Assembly (NCBI RefSeq): GCF_900113735.1
Contig: NZ_FOQM01000020.1
Span: forward strand, 82,792 to 146,791
Origin: Bradyrhizobium sp. Gha
GTDB lineage: Bacteria; Pseudomonadota; Alphaproteobacteria; Rhizobiales; Xanthobacteraceae
DNA length: 64,000 nucleotides
Reading direction: 5' to 3'
Shown here: in pieces, positions 55,986-63,696 of the stretch
Numbering within the stretch: position 1 is the first letter of the stretch
How the letters are laid out: each line of letters opens with the position of its first letter
The notes under the pieces: generated by a model
What the model was told of the DNA's origin: nothing
The model's database searches: none
The model's input: the letters and a program-made list of their open reading frames with translations, nothing else
Translations under genes and position numbers: made by a program

Positions 55986-56073
55986 CACTTGCAGGCAGGA
56001 TGCGCATCCCCATGTTGTGATCAGCACCCGATGCGGCGATCCGCCGCGTCCGGCTGAACGGGAGTTTCCAGAC

Positions 56074-56457
56074 ATGGCTGCCGAACACAGCGTCGGCTTC
56101 GAGCCGGCCGATCGGCTCGCGGAAGATCGCGACAGCGTGCGCCGCCGCTTCTGGAGCAAGCTGAAGCGCGTCGCCGCGCATCTGCCGTTCGCTGAAGATC
56201 TGCTCGCCGCCTATTATTGCGCGTTCGACCGGCAGACGCCGCGCCATGTGCAGGCATCGCTGCTGGGCGCGATTGCCTATTTCATCCTGCCGTTCGACTT
56301 CATTCCTGACGTGATGCCGGTGCTCGGCTTCACCGACGACGCCGCCGTGCTCGCCACCGCCATCCGCATGGTCGCGAGCCACATCACGCCGGAGCATCGG
56401 GAAGCCGCGCGCGCTGCACTGAAGCGCGGTGTGGAAGCGGCGGACGCCGCGCAATGA
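56074..56457 (+). CDS. DUF1232 (YkvA) family membrane protein
   Basis: 127 residues. The central segment LGAIAYFILPFDFIPDVMPV followed by LGFTDDAAVL is the DUF1232 hallmark, a short amphipathic or membrane region. The family has no known function. The start at 56074 (MAAEHSVG) is preferred. It follows phhB by 88 bp and is convergent with the second TAXI gene. Confidence 0.9.
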   Translation: MAAEHSVGFEPADRLAEDRDSVRRRFWSKLKRVAAHLPFAEDLLAAYYCAFDRQTPRHVQASLLGAIAYFILPFDFIPDVMPVLGFTDDAAVLATAIRMVASHITPEHREAARAALKRGVEAADAAQ

Positions 56458-56469
56458 GCGGAGGGCTCG

Positions 56470-57624
56470 CTACTTCTTCTCCGCCCGTGCCTTCTCGGCG
56501 TCCCAGGCCTGGAATTGCTTGAACAGCGTCTCCCTTTCTGCGTCGGACACCTTCGCACCTGCCGGGCTCTGCTTCAGGAAGGCCTCGAAGCGCTGCCGCG
56601 TCACCGGCTCGATGCCATGCCGGTCGAGCCATTGCTGCGCCACCGGCAATCTGTTCCAGCCGGCGAGCGGCGCCGCAAGCGAGACCTCCTTCCACTTGGG
56701 ATGAAAGGGCGGGTTCTGGAGCGCGGGGAATTTCGTGAAGAACGCGTCCACGAACAGCGCGAGCTTGCGATAGCGCTCGGTGTTCGGCCCCCAATTATAG
56801 GCCGCAAGCACCGCCGGCACCGCGATCGTGTCCACGCTCTCGCCGTCCTTGATCAGGTTCGGGTAGTCCTTGGGCGTCAGCGTCGCCGGCAGATAGTCGC
56901 TCTGGAGCGGCTTTGCATAGTCGACGCCCGCAAGATGGAAGCGTCCGTCATTGCTGAAGGTCGAGACCGATTTGTACGGCTTGCCTCCGACCACGATGAC
57001 GGCGTCGATCTCTCCAGCCTTCAGCTTCTCCATCGCGATGCGCTGCTCGACATAGACGAATTTCGCCTTGATCCCGAGCCGCTCGAACACGGTGAGCGCG
57101 GTGACGAAGGTGCCGCCGTTGGGCAGGTCGACGCTCACCGTCTTGCCTTCCAGGTCCTTGAGGGTGGCGATCGATTTCGGCGCGATCACCTGCATCTCTT
57201 CATTGTAGAGCTTGGACACGTAGGTGAACTGCTTCTTGATGTCCTTGGCGAAGCCCTTGCGCTCGAGATAGTCGAGCGTGTCGGCGCGTACGATGCCGAG
57301 ATCGACGCCTTGCAGGAACAGGATGTCGGCAACGCTCTGCACCGAGCCGCGGCCGACGATCGGCAGCACGCGGATCTTGTTGCCGTCGTCGAGCACGGAG
57401 GCGAGGTCGGCGCCGAATTGCACATAGGTGCCGCCGATCGTGCCTGTGATCAGCGTGACGGTGTTGGCGTTCAGCGCCTGCTTGGTCGAGTTCGAGCCGA
57501 ACTGGAAGATGGCTTTCAAACCATCCGAGACCTTGGCCGGATCGTATTCGGTCTGCTCGGCGCGTACCGCGAAGGCACAGATCGTCAAGATGGCGGCAAG
57601 CGCCATCTTCAAAGTGTTACGCAT
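56470..57624 (-). CDS. TAXI-type solute-binding protein, periplasmic
   Basis: 384 residues. A signal peptide (LKMALAAILTICAFAVRAEQ) and a TAXI domain, with NTVTLITGTIGGTYVQFGAD, IGTIGGTYV-type loops, VDLPNGGTFVTALTVFERLG and IDAVIVVGGKPYKSV. The start at 57624 has AGGGGA four bases upstream. Unlike TRAP-linked TAXI proteins, no DctQM-type genes are nearby. The gene just upstream (57642-58508) encodes a Sel1-like membrane protein, and the pair is likely one transcript. Confidence 0.9.
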   Translation of the reverse strand: MRNTLKMALAAILTICAFAVRAEQTEYDPAKVSDGLKAIFQFGSNSTKQALNANTVTLITGTIGGTYVQFGADLASVLDDGNKIRVLPIVGRGSVQSVADILFLQGVDLGIVRADTLDYLERKGFAKDIKKQFTYVSKLYNEEMQVIAPKSIATLKDLEGKTVSVDLPNGGTFVTALTVFERLGIKAKFVYVEQRIAMEKLKAGEIDAVIVVGGKPYKSVSTFSNDGRFHLAGVDYAKPLQSDYLPATLTPKDYPNLIKDGESVDTIAVPAVLAAYNWGPNTERYRKLALFVDAFFTKFPALQNPPFHPKWKEVSLAAPLAGWNRLPVAQQWLDRHGIEPVTRQRFEAFLKQSPAGAKVSDAERETLFKQFQAWDAEKARAEKK

Positions 57625-57641
57625 GATGTCCCCTGCTAGAT

Positions 57642-58508
57642 TTAGTTCTGAAGTTGGGTGAGGCGCTGCTTCGCCTCGGCCGATCCAAGCTGCACGGCTT
57701 TCCGGTACCAGTCGCGCGCGGCTGCGGCGTCCGCAGTGATGCTCCGCGTGTCCTTGGTGCCCAACACGGCGGGATCATAGGTTTCCGCCAGCACGAACGC
57801 CGCCGTCGCATCCTGTGCATCGGCCGCGCGTTCGAGCAGGAGCCGCGCCGCGGCGATGTCGCCGACGGTCATCAGGCTCCTGGCGCGCGCCATCAGCCCC
57901 GCCAGCGTGTCCGCGTCGAGTGTCCTGGCAGGCGGAAGCGGCTTGGCGGGCGAAGGTGGCTCGGGTGCTGCAGCAACCGCGGCCGCCACAGGTGCCGGTG
58001 CCTGCGCCTGTAGCGCGCTTTGATACGCGGTCGCTATCGCTTCGCGGCTCGGCGTCGAGGGCGCAGGAAGATCCTGCGTGTCGGCAGCCGCCAGCCTCGT
58101 ATCGCTCACGCGCTCCGGATCCTTGTCGGCCGTCTGCGGTACGGCGGGCGCATTGGTCGATGCCATGGCCTGGTCCGCCGCGACACCCATCCAGTTTGCC
58201 GCATTGGCGGCAAAGAGGCCCTGAATCTCGGACTGAAACAACACGGCCAGAACAGCCACCGTGGATGCCACCAGGACCGCCGCGAGAACTCGCGGGATCA
58301 GTCTGGAGCGCACCTCCATCGGTGCATATTCGCGTGGGTCCGGCGCACCCAGCGGATCGGACAGAAAGAGTGGAATTGGATCGTCCTGCGATAGATCGGC
58401 CCGTGCGGCACGCGCCCGGATAAAGGACGCGGTCGGTGAATGTGATGCTGCTCGATTGGACTCGAGTGCCCTCGACTCCGTCGACGGGCGATGCGCCGTC
58501 GTCTCCAT
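57642..58508 (-). CDS. Membrane-anchored Sel1/TPR-like protein
   Basis: About 288 residues. A cytoplasmic N-terminal region (1-75) precedes one membrane segment (VLAAVLVASTVAVLAVLFQS). A Pro/Ala-rich linker leads to a C-terminal Sel1-like repeat pair (GDIAAARLLLERAADAQDAT; DAAAARDWYRKAVQLGSAEA). Such repeats bind proteins, so it may scaffold something at the periplasmic face. It is 17 bp upstream of the TAXI gene on the same strand. The start at 58508 (METTAH) is the likely one; the frame runs to 58544. Confidence 0.8.
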   Translation of the reverse strand: METTAHRPSTESRALESNRAASHSPTASFIRARAARADLSQDDPIPLFLSDPLGAPDPREYAPMEVRSRLIPRVLAAVLVASTVAVLAVLFQSEIQGLFAANAANWMGVAADQAMASTNAPAVPQTADKDPERVSDTRLAAADTQDLPAPSTPSREAIATAYQSALQAQAPAPVAAAVAAAPEPPSPAKPLPPARTLDADTLAGLMARARSLMTVGDIAAARLLLERAADAQDATAAFVLAETYDPAVLGTKDTRSITADAAAARDWYRKAVQLGSAEAKQRLTQLQN

Positions 58509-58821
58509 GGTGATGCTCCCCTTACCAACGCAACGCAGGGGCATTCCCGGCTTCAGTCTTCTTGCTTTTGTCCAGAAGTGTCCCGCAAATGGAACCGGTA
58601 AAACGCCGTTGGAATCAGCCCAAAAAACGACGGCGGTTTGCGCGAATCAGGAAATAGTTGGGCTTGATTCGGGCGAGGCGGGCCGATGCACCGCAATTTT
58701 GGCGGTGAGAGTTGAGAAAGGCTCAACCGGACGGCGCTGCGCCAAAACGCCGGCGCAGCTTCAGCGACGCCGGCGATTCGCGCGATCACGGTTGCGCATG
58801 TGGCGGCGGCGCCTAGCGACC
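58509..58821. other. Intergenic region between Sel1-like gene and quinone oxidoreductase
   Basis: 313 bases upstream of the Sel1-TAXI pair and downstream of the quinone oxidoreductase, both on the reverse strand. It contains several runs of A and GGCGGTTTGCG/CGCAATTTTGGCG patches but no clean hairpin, promoter box or ORF that I can support. Confidence 0.5.
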
Positions 58822-59796
58822 TCACGGATGCAGGATCACCTTGCCCATGGCCTGGCGTCCCGCCAGCACTTTCAGTGCATCGGCGGTCTGGGCCAGCGGG
58901 AAGGTGCGGTCCACATGCGAGGAGATCTTGCCTTCCGCCGTCCACGTCACGAGCTTCTCGAGATTGGCGCGGTTCTTCTCCGGATTCTGCCGGGTCCAGG
59001 CGCCCCAGAACACGCCTCTGATGTCGCAGCCCTTCAGCAGCGCGAGGTTCAGCGGCATCTTCGGAATATCGCCGGCGGCAAAGCCGATCACCAGGAAGCG
59101 GCCTTCCCAGGCGATCGAGCGCAATGCCTGTTCGGCATACGCGCCACCCACCGGATCGAAGATGATATCGACGCCCTTGCCGCCGGTGAGCTTGCGCAAG
59201 CCTTCCTTCAGGTCTTCCTTGGCGTAGTTCAGCGTCAGCTCCGCGCCGTGTGCTTTGGCGAATTCGAGCTTCTCGTCCGACGAGGCGCAAGCGATCACCT
59301 TCAGGCCCATCAGCTTGCCGAGCTCGCAGGCCGCAAGGCCGGTACCTCCGGCAGCACCCAGCACCGCGAGCGTCTCGCCCGGCTTCGGGCTCGCGCGATC
59401 CTCCAGCGCATGCAGCGCGGTGCCGTAGATGATGATGATGCCGGCCGCGCGATCGTAATCGAGATTGTCGGGAATCTTCACGATCCCTGCCGCCGGCAGC
59501 GCGATCTTTTCGCGCGCACCGTTGTGGCCGCAGGAGGCGACGACGCGATCGCCGACCTTGAGATCCGTCACGCCGGGCCCGATGCTCTCGATCACGCCGG
59601 CAACCTCCGCGGCTGGCGAGAACGGGAACGGCGGCTTGATCTGATACTTGCCCTGAATCATCAGGATGTCGAAGAAATTCAGCGCCGCCGCCTTGATCGC
59701 GATCACGGCTTCGCCGGGACCAGCCACCGGATCCGGCACGTCGGCGAGCACGAGATCGTCGGGCTGACAATATTGCGAGCAGAGGATGGCTTTCAT
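58822..59796 (-). CDS. Zinc-type alcohol dehydrogenase-like quinone oxidoreductase (NADPH)
   Basis: 324 residues of the medium-chain dehydrogenase group. The N-terminal catalytic fold lacks the zinc ligands. LAVLGAAGGTGLAACELGKL is the NADPH motif, followed by VIACASSDEKLEFAKAHGAE and GKGVDIIFDPVGGAYAEQAL. It matches NADPH:quinone oxidoreductases, which reduce quinones or enones. Alone on the reverse strand; substrate unknown. Confidence 0.93.
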   Translation of the reverse strand: MKAILCSQYCQPDDLVLADVPDPVAGPGEAVIAIKAAALNFFDILMIQGKYQIKPPFPFSPAAEVAGVIESIGPGVTDLKVGDRVVASCGHNGAREKIALPAAGIVKIPDNLDYDRAAGIIIIYGTALHALEDRASPKPGETLAVLGAAGGTGLAACELGKLMGLKVIACASSDEKLEFAKAHGAELTLNYAKEDLKEGLRKLTGGKGVDIIFDPVGGAYAEQALRSIAWEGRFLVIGFAAGDIPKMPLNLALLKGCDIRGVFWGAWTRQNPEKNRANLEKLVTWTAEGKISSHVDRTFPLAQTADALKVLAGRQAMGKVILHP

Positions 59797-59905
59797 GGCG
59801 GCACCTGACGCGTTTTGAGTGGAGTCGTAGTTGGCCCGTTTCTGCCGGATTTAGTCACGGGCTACAATCCGGATTCTTTGCGAGAGCCCGGGTTCGGCCT
59901 ATCCT

Positions 59906-59930
59906 CGTCATTGCGAGTCTCGCAATGACG
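59906..59930. repeat. Minimal R1 palindrome
   Basis: A perfect 25-bp palindrome: CGTCATTGCGAG, T, CTCGCAATGACG. Both arms are the ends of the longer R1 repeats, with the middle removed. It is 31 bp upstream of the start of the SDR gene. Confidence 0.8.
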
Positions 59931-59960
59931 GAGTGTGCAGAAACAGCGAGGATTCAAACG

Positions 59961-60800
59961 ATGTTTGAAACAGGTTTGCTTCAGAACAAGCGCATCCTCG
60001 TCACCGGTGGTGGCTCGGGCCTCGGGGCCGCAATGGGGCGCCGCTTTCTCGCGCTCGGCGCCGAGCTCGTGATCTGCGGGCGCAAGCTCGATCGTCTCGA
60101 AGCAACCGCGCGCGAGATGCGCGAGGAAACCGGCGGCAAGGTGACAACATCCGCGTGCGATGTTCGCGACGGTGCCGCTGTCGACGCGATGATGGATGCG
60201 ATCTGGCGCGAGGCGCCGCTCGATGTCCTCGTCAACAACGCTGCCGCAACCTTCATCGCGCAGAGTGAGCATCTCTCGTTCCGCGCGGCCGATGCGATCC
60301 TGGCACCGACGCTGCATGGCGCGATGTATTGCACGCTCGCCGCCGGCAGGCGCTGGATCGATGGCAAGCACAACGGCGTCGTGCTCTCGATCCTCTCGAC
60401 CTCCACCATCACCGGCCGCGCCTTCACCGTTCCTTCCGCGATGGCCAAGTCGGCTGTGCTGGCGATGACCAAGAGCCTGGCGGTGGAATGGGGCCCGAAG
60501 GGCATCCGCAGCGTCGCGATCGCGCCGGGCCCGTTCCCGACATCAGGCGCATCGGGGCAGCTCCGCCCCGAAGGCCGTGACGAAGGCTGGACCGCGCGCA
60601 ACCCGCTGGGACGCACCGGTGAGCACAGCGAGCTCGCCGACCTGGCCAGCTTCCTGGTTTCGGACCGCGCCGGCTATATCAATGGCGAGATGGTGGTGAT
60701 CGACGGCGGCGCGCATTTGCGCAGTTCCGGCGCCGAGGACCTGCTGCAATGGACCGACGCGCGATGGGCCGAGCAGCGCGCCGCGCGGTCCAAAAGCTAG
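59961..60800 (+). CDS. SDR oxidoreductase, 2,4-dienoyl-CoA reductase-like
   Basis: 279 residues. The Rossmann motif ILVTGGGSGLGAAMGRRFLA and NNAAATFIAQSEHLSFRAAD are followed by a catalytic region PSAMAKSAVLAMTKSLAVEW. The classical Tyr (YxxxK) is replaced by Ser (SxxxK), as in 2,4-dienoyl-CoA reductases, which remove double bonds of unsaturated fatty acyl-CoAs. That substitution and the NNAA segment support the call. Start at 59961 (MFETGL). Confidence 0.85.
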   Translation: MFETGLLQNKRILVTGGGSGLGAAMGRRFLALGAELVICGRKLDRLEATAREMREETGGKVTTSACDVRDGAAVDAMMDAIWREAPLDVLVNNAAATFIAQSEHLSFRAADAILAPTLHGAMYCTLAAGRRWIDGKHNGVVLSILSTSTITGRAFTVPSAMAKSAVLAMTKSLAVEWGPKGIRSVAIAPGPFPTSGASGQLRPEGRDEGWTARNPLGRTGEHSELADLASFLVSDRAGYINGEMVVIDGGAHLRSSGAEDLLQWTDARWAEQRAARSKS

Positions 60801-60915
60801 TCGCGCTCACCCGCTAACTGCCTTCCCAAATTGGACTTTCCCCGTTATCCCTGAGTCCTGGACAAAGCGCGGCCGGGCCATCTTCCAGTCACAATATTGA
60901 GGGAACCACTCCAGC

Positions 60916-61533
60916 ATGTGGCGGGTGCTGATTTTAGCTTTGATGACTGGCGTGGCGGCAGGCGGAGTCACCGATTCCGCACGGGCGCAACCGGCGCCCA
61001 AGGCCGCGACAAAGCCAGCCGCCAAGACGGCAGCGAAGCCCGAGAGCAAGACGGCGGGCGCTGCCGCTGCGGTGGCGGGTGGCGCAGAGCCGACGCTGAT
61101 TGGCCAGTTCGGCACCTGGGGCGCCTATTCGGCGACGCCCAACGGCAAGAAGGTCTGCTTCGCGCTGGCAAAACCCTCGTCGTCGAAGACCAACCCACCG
61201 AACCGGCCGCGCGATCCCGCCTATGCCTTCGTGTCGACCCGTCCGGCCGAGAAGGTGAACAACGAAGTCTCGGTCATGATCGGCTATGCGCTGAAGCCGG
61301 GCTCGGAATCGACTGTCGAGGTCGGCGGCGCGTCCTTCGCGATGTACACGCAAGGCGACGGCCTCTGGATCAAGAATGCGGCCGAGGAGGAGCGGATGGT
61401 CGAGGCCATGCGCAAATCGGCCGATCTCGTCGTCAAGGGGGTCTCGGCCAAGGGAACGGAGACGACCGACACGTTCTCGCTGAAGGGCCTCGCCCAGGCG
61501 CTCGACAAGATCGCACAGGATTGTCGGCGGTAA
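60916..61533 (+). CDS. Invasion-associated locus B (IalB) family protein
   Basis: 205 residues. A signal peptide (LILALMTGVAAGGVTDSARA) precedes an Ala/Lys-rich linker and an IalB domain, with GQFGTWGAYSATPNGKKVCF and ALKPGSESTVEVGGASFAMY. IalB proteins were named from Bartonella invasion but are widespread in free-living alphaproteobacteria, where the role is unknown. The protein is probably periplasmic. It stands alone before the R2 repeat. Confidence 0.88.
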   Translation: MWRVLILALMTGVAAGGVTDSARAQPAPKAATKPAAKTAAKPESKTAGAAAAVAGGAEPTLIGQFGTWGAYSATPNGKKVCFALAKPSSSKTNPPNRPRDPAYAFVSTRPAEKVNNEVSVMIGYALKPGSESTVEVGGASFAMYTQGDGLWIKNAAEEERMVEAMRKSADLVVKGVSAKGTETTDTFSLKGLAQALDKIAQDCRR

Positions 61534-61603
61534 GGCTACGTAATAGCCACGGTCGCAATCGGCAGTTCCGGTTGCTATATAGGGGCGGTTCTTAACCCTC
61601 TTC

Positions 61604-61706
61604 CGTCATTCCGGGGCGATGCGCAGCATCGAACCCGGAATCTCGAGCTTCCGGGTCTGGTCCTCAGGGTCGCTTCGCGATCCCTGCGGACCATCCCGGA
61701 ACGACC
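61604..61706. repeat. Dispersed palindromic repeat (family R2)
   Basis: CGTCATTCCGGGGCGATGCG and GGACCATCCCGGAACGAC are the ends, with CGAACCCGGAATCTCGAGCT and CCGGGTCTGG inside. Close relative of the copies at 44312 and 53945. It ends about 25 bp upstream of rlmN, so it may lie in that gene's leader. Confidence 0.8.
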
Positions 61707-61729
61707 AAGAAAACTTTCAGGCCCATTCG

Positions 61730-62932
61730 ATGCAACCGACGACCGAGCCGCGCGACACAATCCTGGTGGAGAAGACTCCGCTCGAAACCTATGTGCCGCC
61801 GGCCAAGCCGTCGCTGATCGGCCTGTCGCGCACCGAGCTTGCCGACCGCCTCGGCGAGATCGGCGTTGCGCCGGCGCAGCGCAAGATGCGCGTGCAGCAG
61901 CTCTGGCACTGGCTCTATTTCCGCGGCGCCCAGAGCTTCGACGACATGACCTCGATCTCGAAGGGGATTCGCGCCGAGCTCGCCCAGCATTTCACCGTCG
62001 ACCGTCCCGAAGTCGTGGCCGAGCAGATCTCCAACGACGGCACCCGCAAATGGCTGCTGCGGCTGCCGAGCGGCGACAATGTTCAGAAGGCGCATGAAGT
62101 CGAGTGCGTCTACATCCCCGAGACCGATCGCGGCACGCTCTGCGTCTCCTCACAGGTCGGCTGCACGCTGAACTGCTCGTTCTGCCACACCGGCACGCAG
62201 CGTCTGGTGCGCAACCTCACCGCCGGCGAGATCGTCGGCCAGATCATGGTCGCGCGCGATCGCCTGAACGACTGGGCCGATCGCGAGGACGGCACGCGCC
62301 GCGTCACCAATGTCGTGATGATGGGCATGGGCGAGCCGCTCTACAATTTCGACGCGGTGCGCGATGCGCTTTTGATCGTCGGCGACAACGAAGGCATCGG
62401 CATCTCCCGCCGCCGCATCACGCTCTCGACCTCGGGCGTGGTGCCGAACATCGTGCGCGCCGGCGAGGAGATCGGCGTGATGCTCGCGATCTCGCTGCAT
62501 GCCGTGCGCGACGAGCTGCGCAACGAGCTGGTGCCGCTCAACCGCAAATATCCGATCAAGGAGCTGCTGCAGGCCTGCCGCGACTATCCCGGCGCTTCGA
62601 ATGCGCGCCGCATCACCTTCGAATATGTGATGCTCAAGGGCGTCAACGATTCGCTCGACGATGCCAAGCTGCTGGTGAAGCTGCTCAAGGGCATTCACGC
62701 CAAGATCAATCTGATCCCGTTCAACCCGTGGCCCGGCACGGCCTATGAATGCTCGGACTGGGACCAGATCGAAAAGTTCTCCGAATACATCTTCAACGCC
62801 GGCTATTCCTCGCCGGTGCGCACCCCGCGCGGCCGCGACATCCTCGCCGCCTGCGGCCAGCTCAAGTCGGAGACGGAGAAGCTCAGCGCACGCGAGCGCC
62901 AGGCGCTGCGGGCCATGGCGATGACGGATTGA
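61730..62932 (+). CDS. rlmN: Dual-specificity RNA methyltransferase RlmN
   Basis: 400 residues, radical SAM enzyme that methylates C2 of A2503 in 23S rRNA and A37 of some tRNAs. CTLNCSFCHTGTQRLVRNLT is the radical SAM CxxxCxxC cluster site, followed by VVMMGMGEPLYNFDAV and RITLSTSGVVPNIVRAG. The C-terminal cysteine used for methyl transfer lies in LAACGQL. The start at 61730 (MQPTTEPRD) is preferred; the frame upstream passes through the repeat. Confidence 0.96.
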   Translation: MQPTTEPRDTILVEKTPLETYVPPAKPSLIGLSRTELADRLGEIGVAPAQRKMRVQQLWHWLYFRGAQSFDDMTSISKGIRAELAQHFTVDRPEVVAEQISNDGTRKWLLRLPSGDNVQKAHEVECVYIPETDRGTLCVSSQVGCTLNCSFCHTGTQRLVRNLTAGEIVGQIMVARDRLNDWADREDGTRRVTNVVMMGMGEPLYNFDAVRDALLIVGDNEGIGISRRRITLSTSGVVPNIVRAGEEIGVMLAISLHAVRDELRNELVPLNRKYPIKELLQACRDYPGASNARRITFEYVMLKGVNDSLDDAKLLVKLLKGIHAKINLIPFNPWPGTAYECSDWDQIEKFSEYIFNAGYSSPVRTPRGRDILAACGQLKSETEKLSARERQALRAMAMTD

Positions 62933-62960
62933 GGATGTGATGCCCGCGCTGTCGCCACCT

Positions 62961-63037
62961 CGTCATTGCGAGGAGCGCAGCGACGAAGCAATCCAGACTG
63001 TATCCGCATGAATTGCTTCGCTTCGCTCGCAATGACG
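62961..63037. repeat. Dispersed palindromic repeat (family R1)
   Basis: CGTCATTGCGAGGAGCGCAG and ATTGCTTCGCTTCGCTCGCA followed by ATGACG are the ends. It lies between rlmN and the membrane protein gene; the next R1 copy is at 63546-63632. Confidence 0.85.
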
Positions 63038-63051
63038 ACGAGAGTGACACC

Positions 63052-63540
63052 ATGTCCATGATCGGCCGGCTCATCGTCATCTTCATCGGCTTCCTCGCAG
63101 CCTGTTTCGTCGGCGGCATGATCGTGGTCGCCGCGTTGTTGTTTCCGGAGTTCTCCGATCTCGGTGCCGGTCCCGTCGACCAGGGCACGATCGACATCCT
63201 GCTCGGCTTCGGCTTCATTTTCGTTTCGGGCTTCGCACTGGTGCCGGCGGCGGTGATCGTCGCGATCACGGAGGCGCTCTACATCCGCAGTGCGCTGGCC
63301 TATGCCGTTGGCGGCGGCCTGGTCGGACTCGCCTGCTATCTCGGCCTCATTCCGTTTGACCCGGACACCTTGCAGTTCGAGGGTATCGTGCGGCGGCATC
63401 TGGAGATCATGACCGGTGCAGGCATTGTCGCAGGCGTGGTCTATTGGCTGATTGCGGGCCGCAACGCCGGCGCCTGGCGCATACCGTCGCCTCCGCGCAA
63501 CCCGCCTCCGCCACTCCCGTCGAATTCGAGGCCAGAATGA
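63052..63540 (+). CDS. Hypothetical four-segment membrane protein
   Basis: About 162 residues with about four hydrophobic segments (LIVIFIGFLAACFVGGMIVV; ILLGFGFIFVSGFALVPAAV; then AYAVGGGLVGLACYLGLIPF; GAGIVAGVVYWLIAG) and a Pro-rich tail. I do not recognise the family. It is bracketed on both sides by R1 repeats and has two possible ATG starts (63052, 63058). Confidence 0.78.
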   Translation: MSMIGRLIVIFIGFLAACFVGGMIVVAALLFPEFSDLGAGPVDQGTIDILLGFGFIFVSGFALVPAAVIVAITEALYIRSALAYAVGGGLVGLACYLGLIPFDPDTLQFEGIVRRHLEIMTGAGIVAGVVYWLIAGRNAGAWRIPSPPRNPPPPLPSNSRPE

Positions 63541-63545
63541 AGAGC

Positions 63546-63632
63546 CGTCATTGCGAGGAGCGAAGCGACGAAGCAAATCCAGACCGTCGCCGCGGATGCA
63601 GTCTGGATTGCTTCACTTCGCTCGCCATGACG
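63546..63632. repeat. Dispersed palindromic repeat (family R1)
   Basis: CGTCATTGCGAGGAGCGAAG and GATTGCTTCACTTCGCTCGC followed by CATGACGG are the ends; the copy has one extra A in the AAGCAAATCC segment compared with the others. It lies 10 bp from the left end of the IS element. Confidence 0.85.
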
Positions 63633-63696
63633 GAATCCAGGGTGGGCCTCCCCTAAATTGGTGGACACCTATAGCTTAGGCAGAGAGAGGTGTCGG

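Noticed and set aside
58261..59808. 515-codon forward frame over the quinone oxidoreductase and intergenic region
   Set aside because: Antisense to a clear oxidoreductase and composed of low-complexity Arg/Leu/Ala sequence.
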